NCBI RefSeq assembly: GCF_000959445.1
Contig: NZ_CP009630.1
Location: 496,001-560,000, forward strand
DNA: 64,000 bases
Reading direction: 5' to 3'
Source: Burkholderia vietnamiensis LMG 10929
GTDB taxonomy: Bacteria; Pseudomonadota; Gammaproteobacteria; Burkholderiales; Burkholderiaceae
Part shown: in pieces, positions 27,630 to 36,399 of the stretch
How positions within the stretch are numbered: the first letter of the stretch is position 1
How the letters are laid out: each line of letters begins with the position of its first letter
Notes under the pieces: model-generated
What the model was told of the DNA's origin: nothing
The model's database searches: none
Seen by the model: only the letters and a program-made list of their open reading frames with translations
Made by a program: the position numbers and the translations under genes

Positions 27630-29006
27630 CTCAGGCAAGCGAATCGTGAAGGTCGTCATGACGCCCGGCACCGACTCGCACGAAATCTGACCGCCGAACA
27701 TCTCGCAGACTCGACGGCAATACGCCAGCCCAAGGCCCGCGCCGCGGCCGTGCGACTTCGTGGAATAGAACGGATCGAAGATGTGAGGGAGAACATTGGC
27801 GTCGATGCCGGTACCGGTATCTCGAATCTGGAGCACGCAAGATCTGTCGTCTCGCTCGGCGAGGATCTCGATCCTGCCCGTTGTGCCGCCCGTCGTTGCG
27901 TGCAGCGCGTTTTTCAGCAGGTTGAACACGACGAAAAGCATCAGCGAATCGGAGCCGAAGTACTGCAGTCGCGGGTCGATCAGCGCGACGTCGACACGCT
28001 CGCGTTCCCCGGCGGAAAAAGGATAGCAATCGAGCGCAACGTCGATGCAGCGCCCGATCGAATGAGTCGAGAAGCTTTGGCGATCCACGCTGTCCAGCGT
28101 AAACATCGCCAGCGACATTTTGACCATCGCATGCGTGCTGTCGACCTGGTGGCGTATCGCAGCGGGGAGCGCCGGAAGTCGCTCGAGCTGCTCGGTGTCC
28201 AAATCGCCATCCACGAGCCGATGCGTTACGGCGAGCTGATATCCACGTAGCAGGGCCGGCAGCGCTCGGTCGATTTCTGCCACATACATGCCGATCGTCG
28301 CAAGCGGGGTGGTCACTTCATGCGCTACCGTCGCCGCGACCAGGAACGGCCGCATCAGCCGATAGCGAACGATCGTCACAGCGAGGATGCCGAGGCTGAG
28401 CGCGATGAAGACGACGCCCGGCGGATAAAACGGGTAGCCGTAATTCACGGCGTAGTCGATGGCCGCGAGCGAATACAGCCCGAGGCTCAGCAGGCAGAGA
28501 TCGAGGAGCTTGCGCTCGTCCCGGCCGCGAGCCGCCCGACGGCGCGCGGTGACCAGGAGCCAGCCGCTGCGACCGGCGAGGACGATCGTTTGCACGACGT
28601 GCACGGGATGCAGACGCCCGGCGCGGGGATAATCTCCGAAAGCAAATTGACGAACGCCGTCGACGACCTCGTTGCCGGTGAGCAGCAGTACCGCCAGCAC
28701 CGCGCTGATGGCATATGACGCCAGCAGCAGCGGGCGTTCGTTTCGCCGGGCAACGGTTGCCGTTACAAAGTGATAGAACGTCGTCGGCAGGAACATGATG
28801 AACAGATAGCCGACCTTGGCCAGCACGCGGGCAACGTCCGGCTGGCTGGTCTGAAACAGGAAGGCCCACGTCCCCTGCCAGACGAAGGTGGTCATGCACA
28901 TCAGCACGAAGGGCGTCGATCGTCGGGTCACGCCCTCGGTCAGCCATACATAGACACCAAATCCGAGAAAGAGGGCGGACACAAACGCCGGCAAGATCGA
29001 ATACAT
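27603..29006 (-). CDS. Sensor histidine kinase with seven-helix membrane domain
   Basis: 467 residues. The N-terminal 220 contain about seven hydrophobic helices with almost no periplasmic loops, a form used to sense membrane-soluble or small signals. The kinase core follows: H-box VAHEVTTPLATIG near residue 230, N-box FNLLKNALHATTG, G1 QIRDTGTGIDA, F-box HIFDPFYSTK and G2 GRGAGLGLAYCRRVCEMFGG. No receiver, PAS or HAMP domain is present. It probably phosphorylates the response regulator encoded at 25836, which is on the same strand beyond the oppositely directed thioesterase-like gene. Signal unknown. Confidence 0.87.
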   Translation of the reverse strand: MYSILPAFVSALFLGFGVYVWLTEGVTRRSTPFVLMCMTTFVWQGTWAFLFQTSQPDVARVLAKVGYLFIMFLPTTFYHFVTATVARRNERPLLLASYAISAVLAVLLLTGNEVVDGVRQFAFGDYPRAGRLHPVHVVQTIVLAGRSGWLLVTARRRAARGRDERKLLDLCLLSLGLYSLAAIDYAVNYGYPFYPPGVVFIALSLGILAVTIVRYRLMRPFLVAATVAHEVTTPLATIGMYVAEIDRALPALLRGYQLAVTHRLVDGDLDTEQLERLPALPAAIRHQVDSTHAMVKMSLAMFTLDSVDRQSFSTHSIGRCIDVALDCYPFSAGERERVDVALIDPRLQYFGSDSLMLFVVFNLLKNALHATTGGTTGRIEILAERDDRSCVLQIRDTGTGIDANVLPHIFDPFYSTKSHGRGAGLGLAYCRRVCEMFGGQISCESVPGVMTTFTIRLPEAGSPASRR

Positions 29007-29504
29007 GCAACTCGGTTCCGTTTCACAGGGTTGCCTACAGCGGACTGCTTAGTGCAGGGTTGAAGTTTCGTCGTCGATTCCGATGGCTGACTCGTTCAGC
29101 GATCGCATGGTTTGCCAGCTTCGATCGCGCCGCTGCCGGCATTCCGTTGCGGCGCATACGGGCGGATTGCGGCACGGAAGGCCGCGGTACGCCCCAGCCT
29201 CGAGAATATCGACGGTATTTTGCCTTGGAGGTCATCAACGATACCAGAGGATGAATCACGGTCGTGACGGTCAGCTTCAGATACTCGAGCGCGAGCATTT
29301 CGCTTTGGTTTTCGATTGCGTCATGTTTTTACTTTTCCGTGCGGGCGTTGGCACTTGCCGCCGCTCGTTTAAGAAAAAGCGCCGACGGGCGTGAACCGGT
29401 CGGCAGAGGGAGTTCCGGCATCCAAGGGTTGAATTGCATTGTCGAAACCGGGCAAAAGGGGACGCCGTCGTGGATTTACGATCGGCTTCGTTCTTGCCAG
29501 TCGA
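29007..29504. other. Non-coding stretch upstream of the kinase
   Basis: The start of this region is the kinase promoter. The remainder has only short frames of unlikely composition and is less GC-rich than its surroundings; it looks like decayed sequence. Confidence 0.45.
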
Positions 29505-29795
29505 TCAATTCGGTCTCCATTGTCGGAAGGTGCTGCGACGGCTTTTCTTGATGAGCAGGGCAGGCACGCCGTCATGTGTACCCCAAGGCGCAAGAGATTG
29601 AGTCACGCGGGACATGGCCTCGACGGAGGCACCTTCGCCAATCTCGCATCCCGGTAGTACGGAACCCGCGCCGATCGTTACGTGGCGGCCTAACCGCGCG
29701 GAAGCGATGTCGACACCTGGACGTTGTTCGGGCGGTACCAGCCAATGGCGCCTTCGACAGTCTCGAGGAAAGTCATCCGGATCAGTGGGGTGGCT
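29505..29795 (-). pseudogene. Remnant of a hexapeptide-repeat (left-handed beta-helix) acyltransferase
   Basis: On the minus strand the segment GVDIASARLGRHVTIGAGSV continues LPGCEIGEGASVEAMSR and ends with GVPALLIKKSRR. This is the C-terminal pattern of WbbJ/CysE-like acetyltransferases: hexapeptide repeats, then the GxPAxxIKKR ending. The upstream part of the frame (to 29963) lacks the domain and has no credible start, and neighbouring DNA shows no other supporting frame. Probably a truncated relic of a polysaccharide-modification gene. Confidence 0.4.
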
Positions 29796-30275
29796 CACAG
29801 TTGTAATTCTCTCGACATCGGCAGGAGTTTCTTGGTGTGCGTACAGACGCGATTCGATGGCGGGGATTACTGCCGGTGTCGATAACGCCGGTTGCATCGC
29901 ATGTCGGTTGCGAAGTGTGCGAGCCTGAGGCGCCGCAAAGTGGTGCATCCACGGCGGCATCATCGGGCGAACTTTCGCGCCGTGCGCGCAAGAGTGGGTG
30001 GACTTTAATTGCAGCCAGCGAACGCGGCGTGCCGCGTTGTGCTGATTAAATCAGACGCGCTCCAGTCGAGGCGGTGGTTGCGCGCTGGGAAGCCCTCGCG
30101 ACGGGCGTTCGGATGTATATCACGGGTCGCCTGGTGCGCACCGCGCGCTGCCAGCCGAATGTCCCTCAATGTTGCCGAATGTCCGATTCGGCCACCAGAG
30201 CCCTAAATCGGCGACATTTGGTTCGTCGGACGGTACACGGACCGACTTACCTCCCCACGCTCGCCCCCTTGCCCG
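29796..30275. other. Non-coding, probably degenerate region
   Basis: About 480 bases before the polyamine operon with no recognisable frame. The 3' end of this stretch leads into the repeat array upstream of the oxidase gene. Confidence 0.45.
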
Positions 30276-30331
30276 CATGAAATCGGCGTGCTAATTTTTC
30301 ATGAAATTCACCTGCAAAAATTTCACGAAAA
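30276..30331 (+). promoter_or_regulatory. Three 24-base-spaced repeats before the polyamine operon
   Basis: CATGAAAT at 30276, CATGAAAT at 30300 and CACGAAAA at 30324 recur at exactly 24-base steps. The last two sit in palindromes (TTTCATGAAA at 30297-30306; near-palindrome TTTCACGAAA at 30321-30330). They are a good candidate operator for the PuuR-like regulator encoded in the operon, and the middle repeat covers the ATG at 30301. Confidence 0.5.
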
Positions 30332-30336
30332 CCCGC

Positions 30337-31626
30337 ATGTTCGTGCAATCCGACCGTCACGTCGCCAGCTACTACGCCGCTGCCCACCCGGCACCGATCC
30401 CGCAGCGTCCTGAACTGGACGAGCGTATCGACGCCGACGTGCTGGTCGTCGGCGCCGGCTTCAGCGGCCTGCATACGGCATTGCGCCTCGCGCTCGCCGG
30501 CAGGCGCGTCGTCGTGCTCGAAGCGAGCCGGGTCGGATGGGCCGCGTCGGGGCGCAACGGCGGGCAGGCGCTGCTCGGCTGGTCGTGCGACATGCAGCCA
30601 CTCGAGGATGCGCTCGGCCGCGATGGTGCGCGCCTGCTCTGGGACAGCATGCGCTGGGCCGCCGCCGAAGTGCGCGAACTGCCGGTGCGGCACGGTTTCG
30701 ACATCGATTACCGGCCCGGCAGCCTGTGGGCCGCGGTGCGGCCGCGGCGCGTCGCGCTGCTCGCGCAGGCGCGCGACGAGGCCGCCGAGCGCTGGGGCTA
30801 CGACCGCTTGCGCGTGATCGGCAAGGACGAGATGCCCGCATGGATCGGCAGCGCACGCTATCTCGCGGCGCTGCACGATCCGGAAGCAGGCCATCTGAAT
30901 CCGCTCAAGCTCGCGCTCGGCCTCGCGCAGACGATCGAACGCGCAGGCGCGCGCATCTACGAGCAGAGCCGCGTGCTCGACTGTCGCGAGACGCCCGATG
31001 GCCATATCGCCCGCACCGCGCGCGGCGAAGTGCGCGCCGACGTGCTGGTCCTCGCGTGCAATGCCTATGTCGACCGGCTCGATCCGGCGCTGTCGCGTCG
31101 GCTGTTGCCGGTCGGCACGTATCAGGTGGCGACCGCGCCGCTCGCGCCGGCGCTCGCACGCGCGCTGCTGCCGCACGACAGCTGCGTGATCGACAACCAG
31201 TTCGTGCCCGACTACTTCCGCCTGAGCCCGGATAACCGTCTGCTGTTCGGCGGCGGCTGCACCTATCTCGGCGGCATTCCCGCGGACATCGCGGCCGCCA
31301 CGCGCCCGCGTCTCGAGCGCGTGTTCCCGCAGTTGGCGGGCGTGCGGCTCGACTACGCGTGGGGCGGCCATATCGACATCAGCATGCGGCGCACGCCCGA
31401 CATCGGCCGCCACGGTCAGCGTTTCTGGCTGCAGGGCTTCTCCGGGCACGGCGTGCTGCCGACGCTCGCGGGCGCCCGCGCGGTCGCGGACGCCGTGCTC
31501 GGCGACGATCGCCTGCTCGCGCAGTATCAGCGCATCCGCAACCCGCGCTTCCCCGGCGGCGATCGCTTCGCCGCGCCGCTCGAAGCGCTCGGCAAGGCCT
31601 GGTACCGTTTGCGCGATACCGTCTGA
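30337..31626 (+). CDS. FAD-dependent amine oxidase, PuuB/OrdL type (gamma-glutamylputrescine oxidase-like)
   Basis: About 429 residues from the ATG at 30337 (MFVQSDRHVASYYAAAHP). The upstream ATG at 30301 would add 12 residues encoded by the repeat array and is less likely; neither has a good ribosome site. The FAD-binding DAO fold shows DADVLVVGAGFSGLHTALRL, GRRVVVLEASRVGWAASGRN with GGQ, and a C-terminal LQGFSGHGVLPTLAGARAVA. The family oxidises gamma-glutamylputrescine or related secondary amines to aldehydes. The next two genes encode a PuuR-like regulator and a PuuA-like ligase, so polyamine breakdown through gamma-glutamyl intermediates is the likely pathway. Confidence 0.85.
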   Translation: MFVQSDRHVASYYAAAHPAPIPQRPELDERIDADVLVVGAGFSGLHTALRLALAGRRVVVLEASRVGWAASGRNGGQALLGWSCDMQPLEDALGRDGARLLWDSMRWAAAEVRELPVRHGFDIDYRPGSLWAAVRPRRVALLAQARDEAAERWGYDRLRVIGKDEMPAWIGSARYLAALHDPEAGHLNPLKLALGLAQTIERAGARIYEQSRVLDCRETPDGHIARTARGEVRADVLVLACNAYVDRLDPALSRRLLPVGTYQVATAPLAPALARALLPHDSCVIDNQFVPDYFRLSPDNRLLFGGGCTYLGGIPADIAAATRPRLERVFPQLAGVRLDYAWGGHIDISMRRTPDIGRHGQRFWLQGFSGHGVLPTLAGARAVADAVLGDDRLLAQYQRIRNPRFPGGDRFAAPLEALGKAWYRLRDTV

Positions 31627-31642
31627 CGCACCGGAACTCACG

Positions 31643-32200
31643 ATGAACGAACAGGAAGAAATAGAAAGTCTGGCGATCCTGATCCGCGACCTGCGCAAGC
31701 ATCGCAAGGTCACGCTCAACGATCTCGCGGAGCGGATCGGCCGCTCGGTCGGTTTTCTGTCGCAGGTCGAACGTGGGCTGTCGCGTCCGACCGTCGCCGA
31801 TCTCACCGCGATCGGCGAGGCGCTCGGCGTGCCGACCACGTACTTCTACAGCCTCAGCAAGCCGCGCAGCGTGCCGTGGGTCACGCGGCCCGACGAACGC
31901 CGCACCGTGTATTACGCGGCCGGCATCACCGACATCCTCGTCTCGCCGAACATGCGTTCGCGCTTCTCGATTCTCGAAAGCCATCTGGCGCCCGGCGCGA
32001 ACAGCGGCGAGCGCCCGGTGGACGACAGCGACGAGCAGGGCGGCTTCGTGCTCGAGGGCGAGCTGACGATCTGGCTGGACGGCGACGACACGCCCGTCAC
32101 GCTCGGCCCGAACGACGCGTTCCAGCTGCCCGCGCACAAGCGGTTCCGCTACGCGAACCTGGGCGACGTGCCGGCGCGCGTGATCTGGGTGTTCACCTGA
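31643..32200 (+). CDS. XRE-cupin transcriptional regulator, PuuR-like
   Basis: 185 residues, the size of E. coli PuuR. The N-terminal XRE helix-turn-helix (LNDLAERIGRSVGFLSQVER) with GLSRPTVADLTAIGEALGVP is followed by a cupin sensor domain (about residues 110-182) containing GGFVLEGELTIWLDGD. Proteins of this build repress polyamine or amino-acid catabolic genes and release DNA on binding the substrate. It lies 16 bases after the oxidase gene and before the ligase gene, so it is probably autoregulated through the 24-base repeats. Confidence 0.85.
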   Translation: MNEQEEIESLAILIRDLRKHRKVTLNDLAERIGRSVGFLSQVERGLSRPTVADLTAIGEALGVPTTYFYSLSKPRSVPWVTRPDERRTVYYAAGITDILVSPNMRSRFSILESHLAPGANSGERPVDDSDEQGGFVLEGELTIWLDGDDTPVTLGPNDAFQLPAHKRFRYANLGDVPARVIWVFT

Positions 32201-32341
32201 GCGATTGCATGCGGCCGGCAGGTCCTGCCGCATGGCGGTTGCCCGTTACGCAGTACCGATTGACGGCTGCATGCGACGTGCCGCATGCCGATGAAGCGGT
32301 TCGCCGCGCCGCGGCGCCGCATACATGGAAAGGATTGAGAC

Positions 32342-33688
32342 ATGGCTGACGTCGTTCCCGCGCTGGTCGATGAAGTCCGCGCATTTCGGCACGCGTATCC
32401 CGAGATCCGTTATGTCGACCTGATCTGCCTCGACCTGCCGGGCCATTTCTACGGCAAGCGCTATCCGATCGATGCGCTCGAGAAGGTCGCGACCGGCTCG
32501 CTGCTGAAGCTGCCGCAGAACTGCGTGCTGCTCGGCACGCAGGGCGGCCTCTACAAGATCGGCGACTACTGCTTCAACGACGGCGACCCGGACGCGCCGC
32601 GCCGGCTGATTCCCGGCACGCTGAAGCCGGTGCGCTGGGAGCGGCAGCCGCTCGCGCAGATGCTGATCAGCTCGGACGGCACCGATGCGCCGATCGAATT
32701 CGAGCCGCGCGAGGTGCTCGCGCGCGTGCTGCGACGGTTCGCGGCGCGCGGCATCCGGCCGGTCGTCGCGTTCGAGCTGGAGTTCTATCTGTTCGCGGCG
32801 CAGCTCGCCGACGGCATGCCGCAGTATCCGCGCGACCGCCTGAGCGACGACGCCGACGATCAGCCGAACATGCACATCGAGCGTCTGTCGCGTTTCTCCG
32901 ACGTGCTGCACGAGATGGTGGAAGCGGCGCGCGAGCAGGGCGTCGACGCGACCGTGATCACCGCGGAGCTCGGGCCCGGCCAGTTCGAGATCAATTTCGG
33001 CCACAGCGACGACGCGCTGCGTGCGGCCGACTGGTCGGCGCTGTTCTGTCGCAGCACGCGCGGCGTCGCGTTGCGGCACGGCTATCGCGCGAGCTTCATG
33101 GGCAAGCCGTACCTGCATGCGCCCGGCAGCGGGATGCACGTGCACGTGAGCCTCTACGACGAAGCTGGCCGCAACGTGCTCGCGGCCGACGATCAGCGGC
33201 CGCTGCGGCACGCGGTGGCCGGCTGTCTCGCGCTGCTGCCGCATTGCATGCCGGTGTTCGCACCGAATCACAACGCGTTTCGCCGCTACGGGTCGATGGT
33301 GAACGCGGCGAGCCGCGCGAGCTGGGGCTTCGAGGATCGCGACGCGTGCCTGCGGATTCCGGAGTCCGATGCGCGCAATCTGCGCATCGAGCATCGGCTC
33401 GCGAGTGCCGACGCGAATCCGTATCTGGTGCTCGCGGCGATTCTCACCGGCATCGAGCACGGGCTCGACGCGCGGCTCGAACCGATCGCGCCGCTCAACG
33501 ACGATCGCGGCAGCGGCATCGACTTCCCGAAGGAGATGCTGTCGGCGGTCGCCGCGATGCAGGATCATGCGGCCGTGCGCGATGGGCTCGGCAGCGAATT
33601 CGTGATGGTGTACTGCGAGAACAAGCGGCAGGAAGAGCTGGATTTTCGCAACGAGATCGGCGCGCGCGAGTATCGCTGGTTTCTGTGA
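32342..33688 (+). CDS. Glutamine-synthetase-like ligase, PuuA-type (gamma-glutamylpolyamine synthetase candidate)
   Basis: 448 residues, as usual for the GS-like PuuA/SpuI group. GS landmarks are RPVVAFELEFYLF, ITAELGPGQFEINF, YLHAPGSGMHVHVSL, FAPNHNAFRRYGSMV and RIEHRLASADANPYLVLAAI. In the Puu pathway the enzyme uses ATP to join glutamate to putrescine or a similar amine before oxidation by the FAD enzyme of this operon. GS-III-like ethanolamine or formate ligases are less likely given the neighbours. About 140 non-coding bases separate it from the regulator. Confidence 0.82.
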   Translation: MADVVPALVDEVRAFRHAYPEIRYVDLICLDLPGHFYGKRYPIDALEKVATGSLLKLPQNCVLLGTQGGLYKIGDYCFNDGDPDAPRRLIPGTLKPVRWERQPLAQMLISSDGTDAPIEFEPREVLARVLRRFAARGIRPVVAFELEFYLFAAQLADGMPQYPRDRLSDDADDQPNMHIERLSRFSDVLHEMVEAAREQGVDATVITAELGPGQFEINFGHSDDALRAADWSALFCRSTRGVALRHGYRASFMGKPYLHAPGSGMHVHVSLYDEAGRNVLAADDQRPLRHAVAGCLALLPHCMPVFAPNHNAFRRYGSMVNAASRASWGFEDRDACLRIPESDARNLRIEHRLASADANPYLVLAAILTGIEHGLDARLEPIAPLNDDRGSGIDFPKEMLSAVAAMQDHAAVRDGLGSEFVMVYCENKRQEELDFRNEIGAREYRWFL

Positions 33689-33753
33689 GCGCGGCGCGAT
33701 GACGGTCCCGCGCCGCGACCGAGGCGTGGCACGGCGCGGAACCGGGGCAACGC

Positions 33754-34143
33754 TCAGTCGCCGAGCTTGGCCGTGACGCAGCCGGTGCTCGTGCACTCGC
33801 GTTCACGTTCGCGCAGGAACGTCAGCCGCGATTGCGTCGCGTCGATCGCGCATTGCAGGTTCACGAGGTAGCCGTCGTCGCGCGTTTCGCTGCAGCGGTC
33901 GTCGCGCTGCTTCATCCACGCGAGCTGGCCGGACTTCAGCTTCGCCTGCTGGTCGCCGCTCAACTGCTTGCGCAGGCGGCCGTATTGGTCGTTGAGTTCG
34001 CGATCGAGCTGCGAAAACTCGTTGCTGCTGCAATACACCTGGTCGAACGCGCTGCGCGGTTTCCCGCAACCGGCCGCGTGCGCCGCGAACGGCACGGCGA
34101 GCGCGAACAGCGCGCAGGATGCGAGCAGATTCTTCTTCTTCAT
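33754..34143 (-). CDS. Periplasmic LprI/DUF1311-family protein
   Basis: 129 residues. The ATG at 34143 (MKKKNLLASCALFALAVPFA) has GAGGAG eight bases upstream and opens a signal peptide cut after AHA. The mature domain has Cys residues in AGCGKPRSAFDQVYCSSNE, in DRCSETRDDGYLVNLQCAID and near the end, plus SQLDRELNDQYGRLRKQLS. This is the LprI N-terminal (DUF1311) pattern, whose members include lysozyme inhibitors. Function here is not proven. Confidence 0.8.
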   Translation of the reverse strand: MKKKNLLASCALFALAVPFAAHAAGCGKPRSAFDQVYCSSNEFSQLDRELNDQYGRLRKQLSGDQQAKLKSGQLAWMKQRDDRCSETRDDGYLVNLQCAIDATQSRLTFLRERERECTSTGCVTAKLGD

Positions 34144-34192
34144 CGTAGTGCTCCTCACTGGGTAAAACCGTTGAAAGCGGGCGGCCGCGTCT

Positions 34193-34975
34193 TCAGCGGG
34201 CCGCCGTACATGCGTCGATGCCGCCGGCGATCGCGGCGCCCAAGCGCTGGATCGTGTCGCGCTGCGCGAGGCGCTTTTCCTCGTCGGGATTGACGATCAC
34301 GCCGGCTTCGACGAGCACGGCCGGAATCGGCGCGGTGCGCAGCACGACCAGATCGTCGAAGCGGTGGATGCCGAGCTGCGGGTCGATCAGCGGCCGGTTC
34401 TCGCCCTTGATCGGCTGCGCGTGATATAGCGATGGCCGTTCGCCGGCGGCGAGCAAGTGCTCGGCGATCGACTTCGCGCAGCGCAGGCTTTCCGCGTAGT
34501 GCGGATTGCGCTCGGACACGAACACCGCGAACCCGTGGAATTCGCGCTGCCGCCCCGCGTCGATGAACTGCTGCTGCATCGAATCGTGATGGATCGACAC
34601 GAACAGGTTCGCATCGGGCGCCTGCGTCGAGCGCTGGTCGAGCGCGATCTCGCGGCCGTCGGCCGACGTGCGCAGCACGCGGTCGCCGTGGGCGATGAGC
34701 GTGTCGGCGACGGCGGTGGACAGATCGAGGTTGTAGCGGTATTCGACGCGGCCGCTCGCGCCGGTCGCGCCCGGATGGGCCGGCGTATGGCCGGTGTCGA
34801 CGACGATGTAGCGGGCGGACGGCGCCGGCGCGTCGGGGCCGGCGGCGCGGGCCGCGCCAGGCACGAGCGGCGCAGCCAGCAGCGGCATGCACGCGAGCAG
34901 GCGCGCAACGGCGCGCGTGGACGAACGAAGGCGTCGAACGGTTCGGTTTGTCATTGTTGTCGTCGAGATGGGCAT
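34193..34975 (-). CDS. N-acetylmuramoyl-L-alanine amidase (Amidase_3), secreted
   Basis: 260 residues with a signal sequence of about 45 residues ending AARA. The zinc amidase fold shows YIVVDTGHTPAHPGATG (first His), GRVEYRYNLDLS (metal Glu), NLFVSIHHDSMQ (second His) and PAVLVEAGVIVNPDEEKRLA (catalytic Glu). It cuts the amide bond between muramic acid and the stem peptide in the periplasm. There is no AMIN targeting domain or LysM repeat. The start at 34975 is uncertain; an ATG at 34954 is equally possible. It lies 49 bases ahead of the LprI-like gene on the same strand and may be co-transcribed with it. Confidence 0.85.
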   Translation of the reverse strand: MPISTTTMTNRTVRRLRSSTRAVARLLACMPLLAAPLVPGAARAAGPDAPAPSARYIVVDTGHTPAHPGATGASGRVEYRYNLDLSTAVADTLIAHGDRVLRTSADGREIALDQRSTQAPDANLFVSIHHDSMQQQFIDAGRQREFHGFAVFVSERNPHYAESLRCAKSIAEHLLAAGERPSLYHAQPIKGENRPLIDPQLGIHRFDDLVVLRTAPIPAVLVEAGVIVNPDEEKRLAQRDTIQRLGAAIAGGIDACTAAR

Positions 34976-35284
34976 CCGGCGCGTCGCATCCCCGTCGCGC
35001 CGACGGCCTGCTCAAGCAGTCGGAATGTGGCGCGATTATAGCGGCTGCGCGCGGCGAGGCAATGACCGAATGCGCGGCGGCGTACGCGTGCTCGGCGCGC
35101 CAACGTGGGCGCGGCCGCGGGCCGCGTCAACGGCAAGCGGTGCGGATCGGACGAAGCCTCCCGGCGCGCCGCATCGCGCTCGAGTCGAGCGCGCGCTCGA
35201 TTGATTTTCGCGGCGAATTCTCCTACGATTGCGTCTATGCCTTGGGGACAGACCCGAAGCGTTTCAATCTCTTGAGGGAGCCTC

Positions 35285-36325
35285 ATGAGTACGCAACAGA
35301 ACCGGCGCTTCGACGCGCTCGTTTTCATTGGTCGTTTCCAGCCTCCGCATCGTGGTCACCTGAACTTGCTGAAGTCGGCATTGAGCCGCGCCGAGCGCGT
35401 ATGCGTGCTGATCGGTTCGACCGACAAGCCCCGCACCGTCAAGGATCCGTTCTCGTTCGACGAGCGTCGCCAGATGCTCGCGTCGTTGCTCGACGCGTCC
35501 GAACGCGAGCGCGTGACGATCGCTGCCGTGCAGGATTCGACGTACAACGACGGCGACTGGGTGCGCTGGGTGCAGGACGCCGTGGCAAGCGCGCTCGGCG
35601 ACGTCGCGCAGCGCAAGGTGGGCATCATCGGCCACGAGAAGGACCCGACGTCGTATTACCTGCGGATGTTCCCGCAATGGGAGTTCGTCGACGCCGATGC
35701 GTCCGAAGACATTTCCGCGACCGACATCCGCGACCACTATTTCGCGGAACGCACCAACAGCTTCGTGCAATGGGCGGTGCCGGAGCCCGTGTTCGGCTGG
35801 CTCGAGCGCTTCCGCACGCAGCCTGAATTCGCGCAGCTGAAGGCCGAGGCCGAATTCATCGCCGCGTATCGCAAGGCGTGGTCGGCCGCACCGTATCCGG
35901 TCACGTTCGTGACGGTCGACGCGGTGGTCGTGCACTCGGGCCATATCCTGCTGGTGCGCCGGCGCAGCGAGCCGGGCCGCGGGCTGTGGGCGCTGCCGGG
36001 CGGCTTCGTGAACCAGGACGAGCGACTCGACGCGGCGTGCATCCGCGAGCTGCGCGAGGAGACCGGCCTGAAGCTGCCGGAGCCCGTGCTGCGCGGCTCG
36101 ATCAAGGATCGTCAGGTCTTCGATCATCCGACGCGCTCGCTGCGCGGCCGCACGATCACGCACGCGTGCCTGTTCAATTTTCCGACCGGCGAGCTGCCGC
36201 GCGTGAAGGGCAGCGACGACGCCGACAAGGCGCGCTGGGTGCCGCTCAACGAATTCGCGCAGATGCGCAACGTGATGTTCGAGGATCACTTCGACATCGC
36301 GTATCACTTCCTGGGGAAGCTGTGA
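35285..36325 (+). CDS. nadM: Bifunctional nicotinamide-nucleotide adenylyltransferase / Nudix hydrolase
   Basis: 346 residues in two domains. Residues 8-185 are an NadM-type nucleotidyltransferase with the dinucleotide motif FIGRFQPPHRGHLNLL and the C-terminal ISATDIRDHYF. Residues 200-345 are a Nudix hydrolase with a full box, GGFVNQDERLDAACIRELRE followed by ETGL. The first domain turns NMN plus ATP into NAD; the second in relatives hydrolyses ADP-ribose. GAGGGAG precedes the ATG. The nicotinamide phosphoribosyltransferase gene follows 75 bases later, so the pair makes a two-step nicotinamide-to-NAD route that bypasses deamidation. Confidence 0.92.
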   Translation: MSTQQNRRFDALVFIGRFQPPHRGHLNLLKSALSRAERVCVLIGSTDKPRTVKDPFSFDERRQMLASLLDASERERVTIAAVQDSTYNDGDWVRWVQDAVASALGDVAQRKVGIIGHEKDPTSYYLRMFPQWEFVDADASEDISATDIRDHYFAERTNSFVQWAVPEPVFGWLERFRTQPEFAQLKAEAEFIAAYRKAWSAAPYPVTFVTVDAVVVHSGHILLVRRRSEPGRGLWALPGGFVNQDERLDAACIRELREETGLKLPEPVLRGSIKDRQVFDHPTRSLRGRTITHACLFNFPTGELPRVKGSDDADKARWVPLNEFAQMRNVMFEDHFDIAYHFLGKL

Positions 36326-36399
36326 TCCGCTGATTCCCCGGATACCGGTCCGCCGCGACAGACGCGGCGGCACTTCAACGGCCTAGAGGAGCTCTAGCC

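Noticed and set aside
27603..29006. Kinase as a canonical CqsS/LuxN hybrid quorum sensor
   Set aside because: There is no receiver domain or His-phosphotransfer partner, so that specific circuit is not supported.
30301..30336. Start of the FAD oxidase at the ATG 30301
   Set aside because: The ATG lies within the middle of three regularly spaced repeats and has no ribosome site; the family N-terminus fits the ATG at 30337 better.
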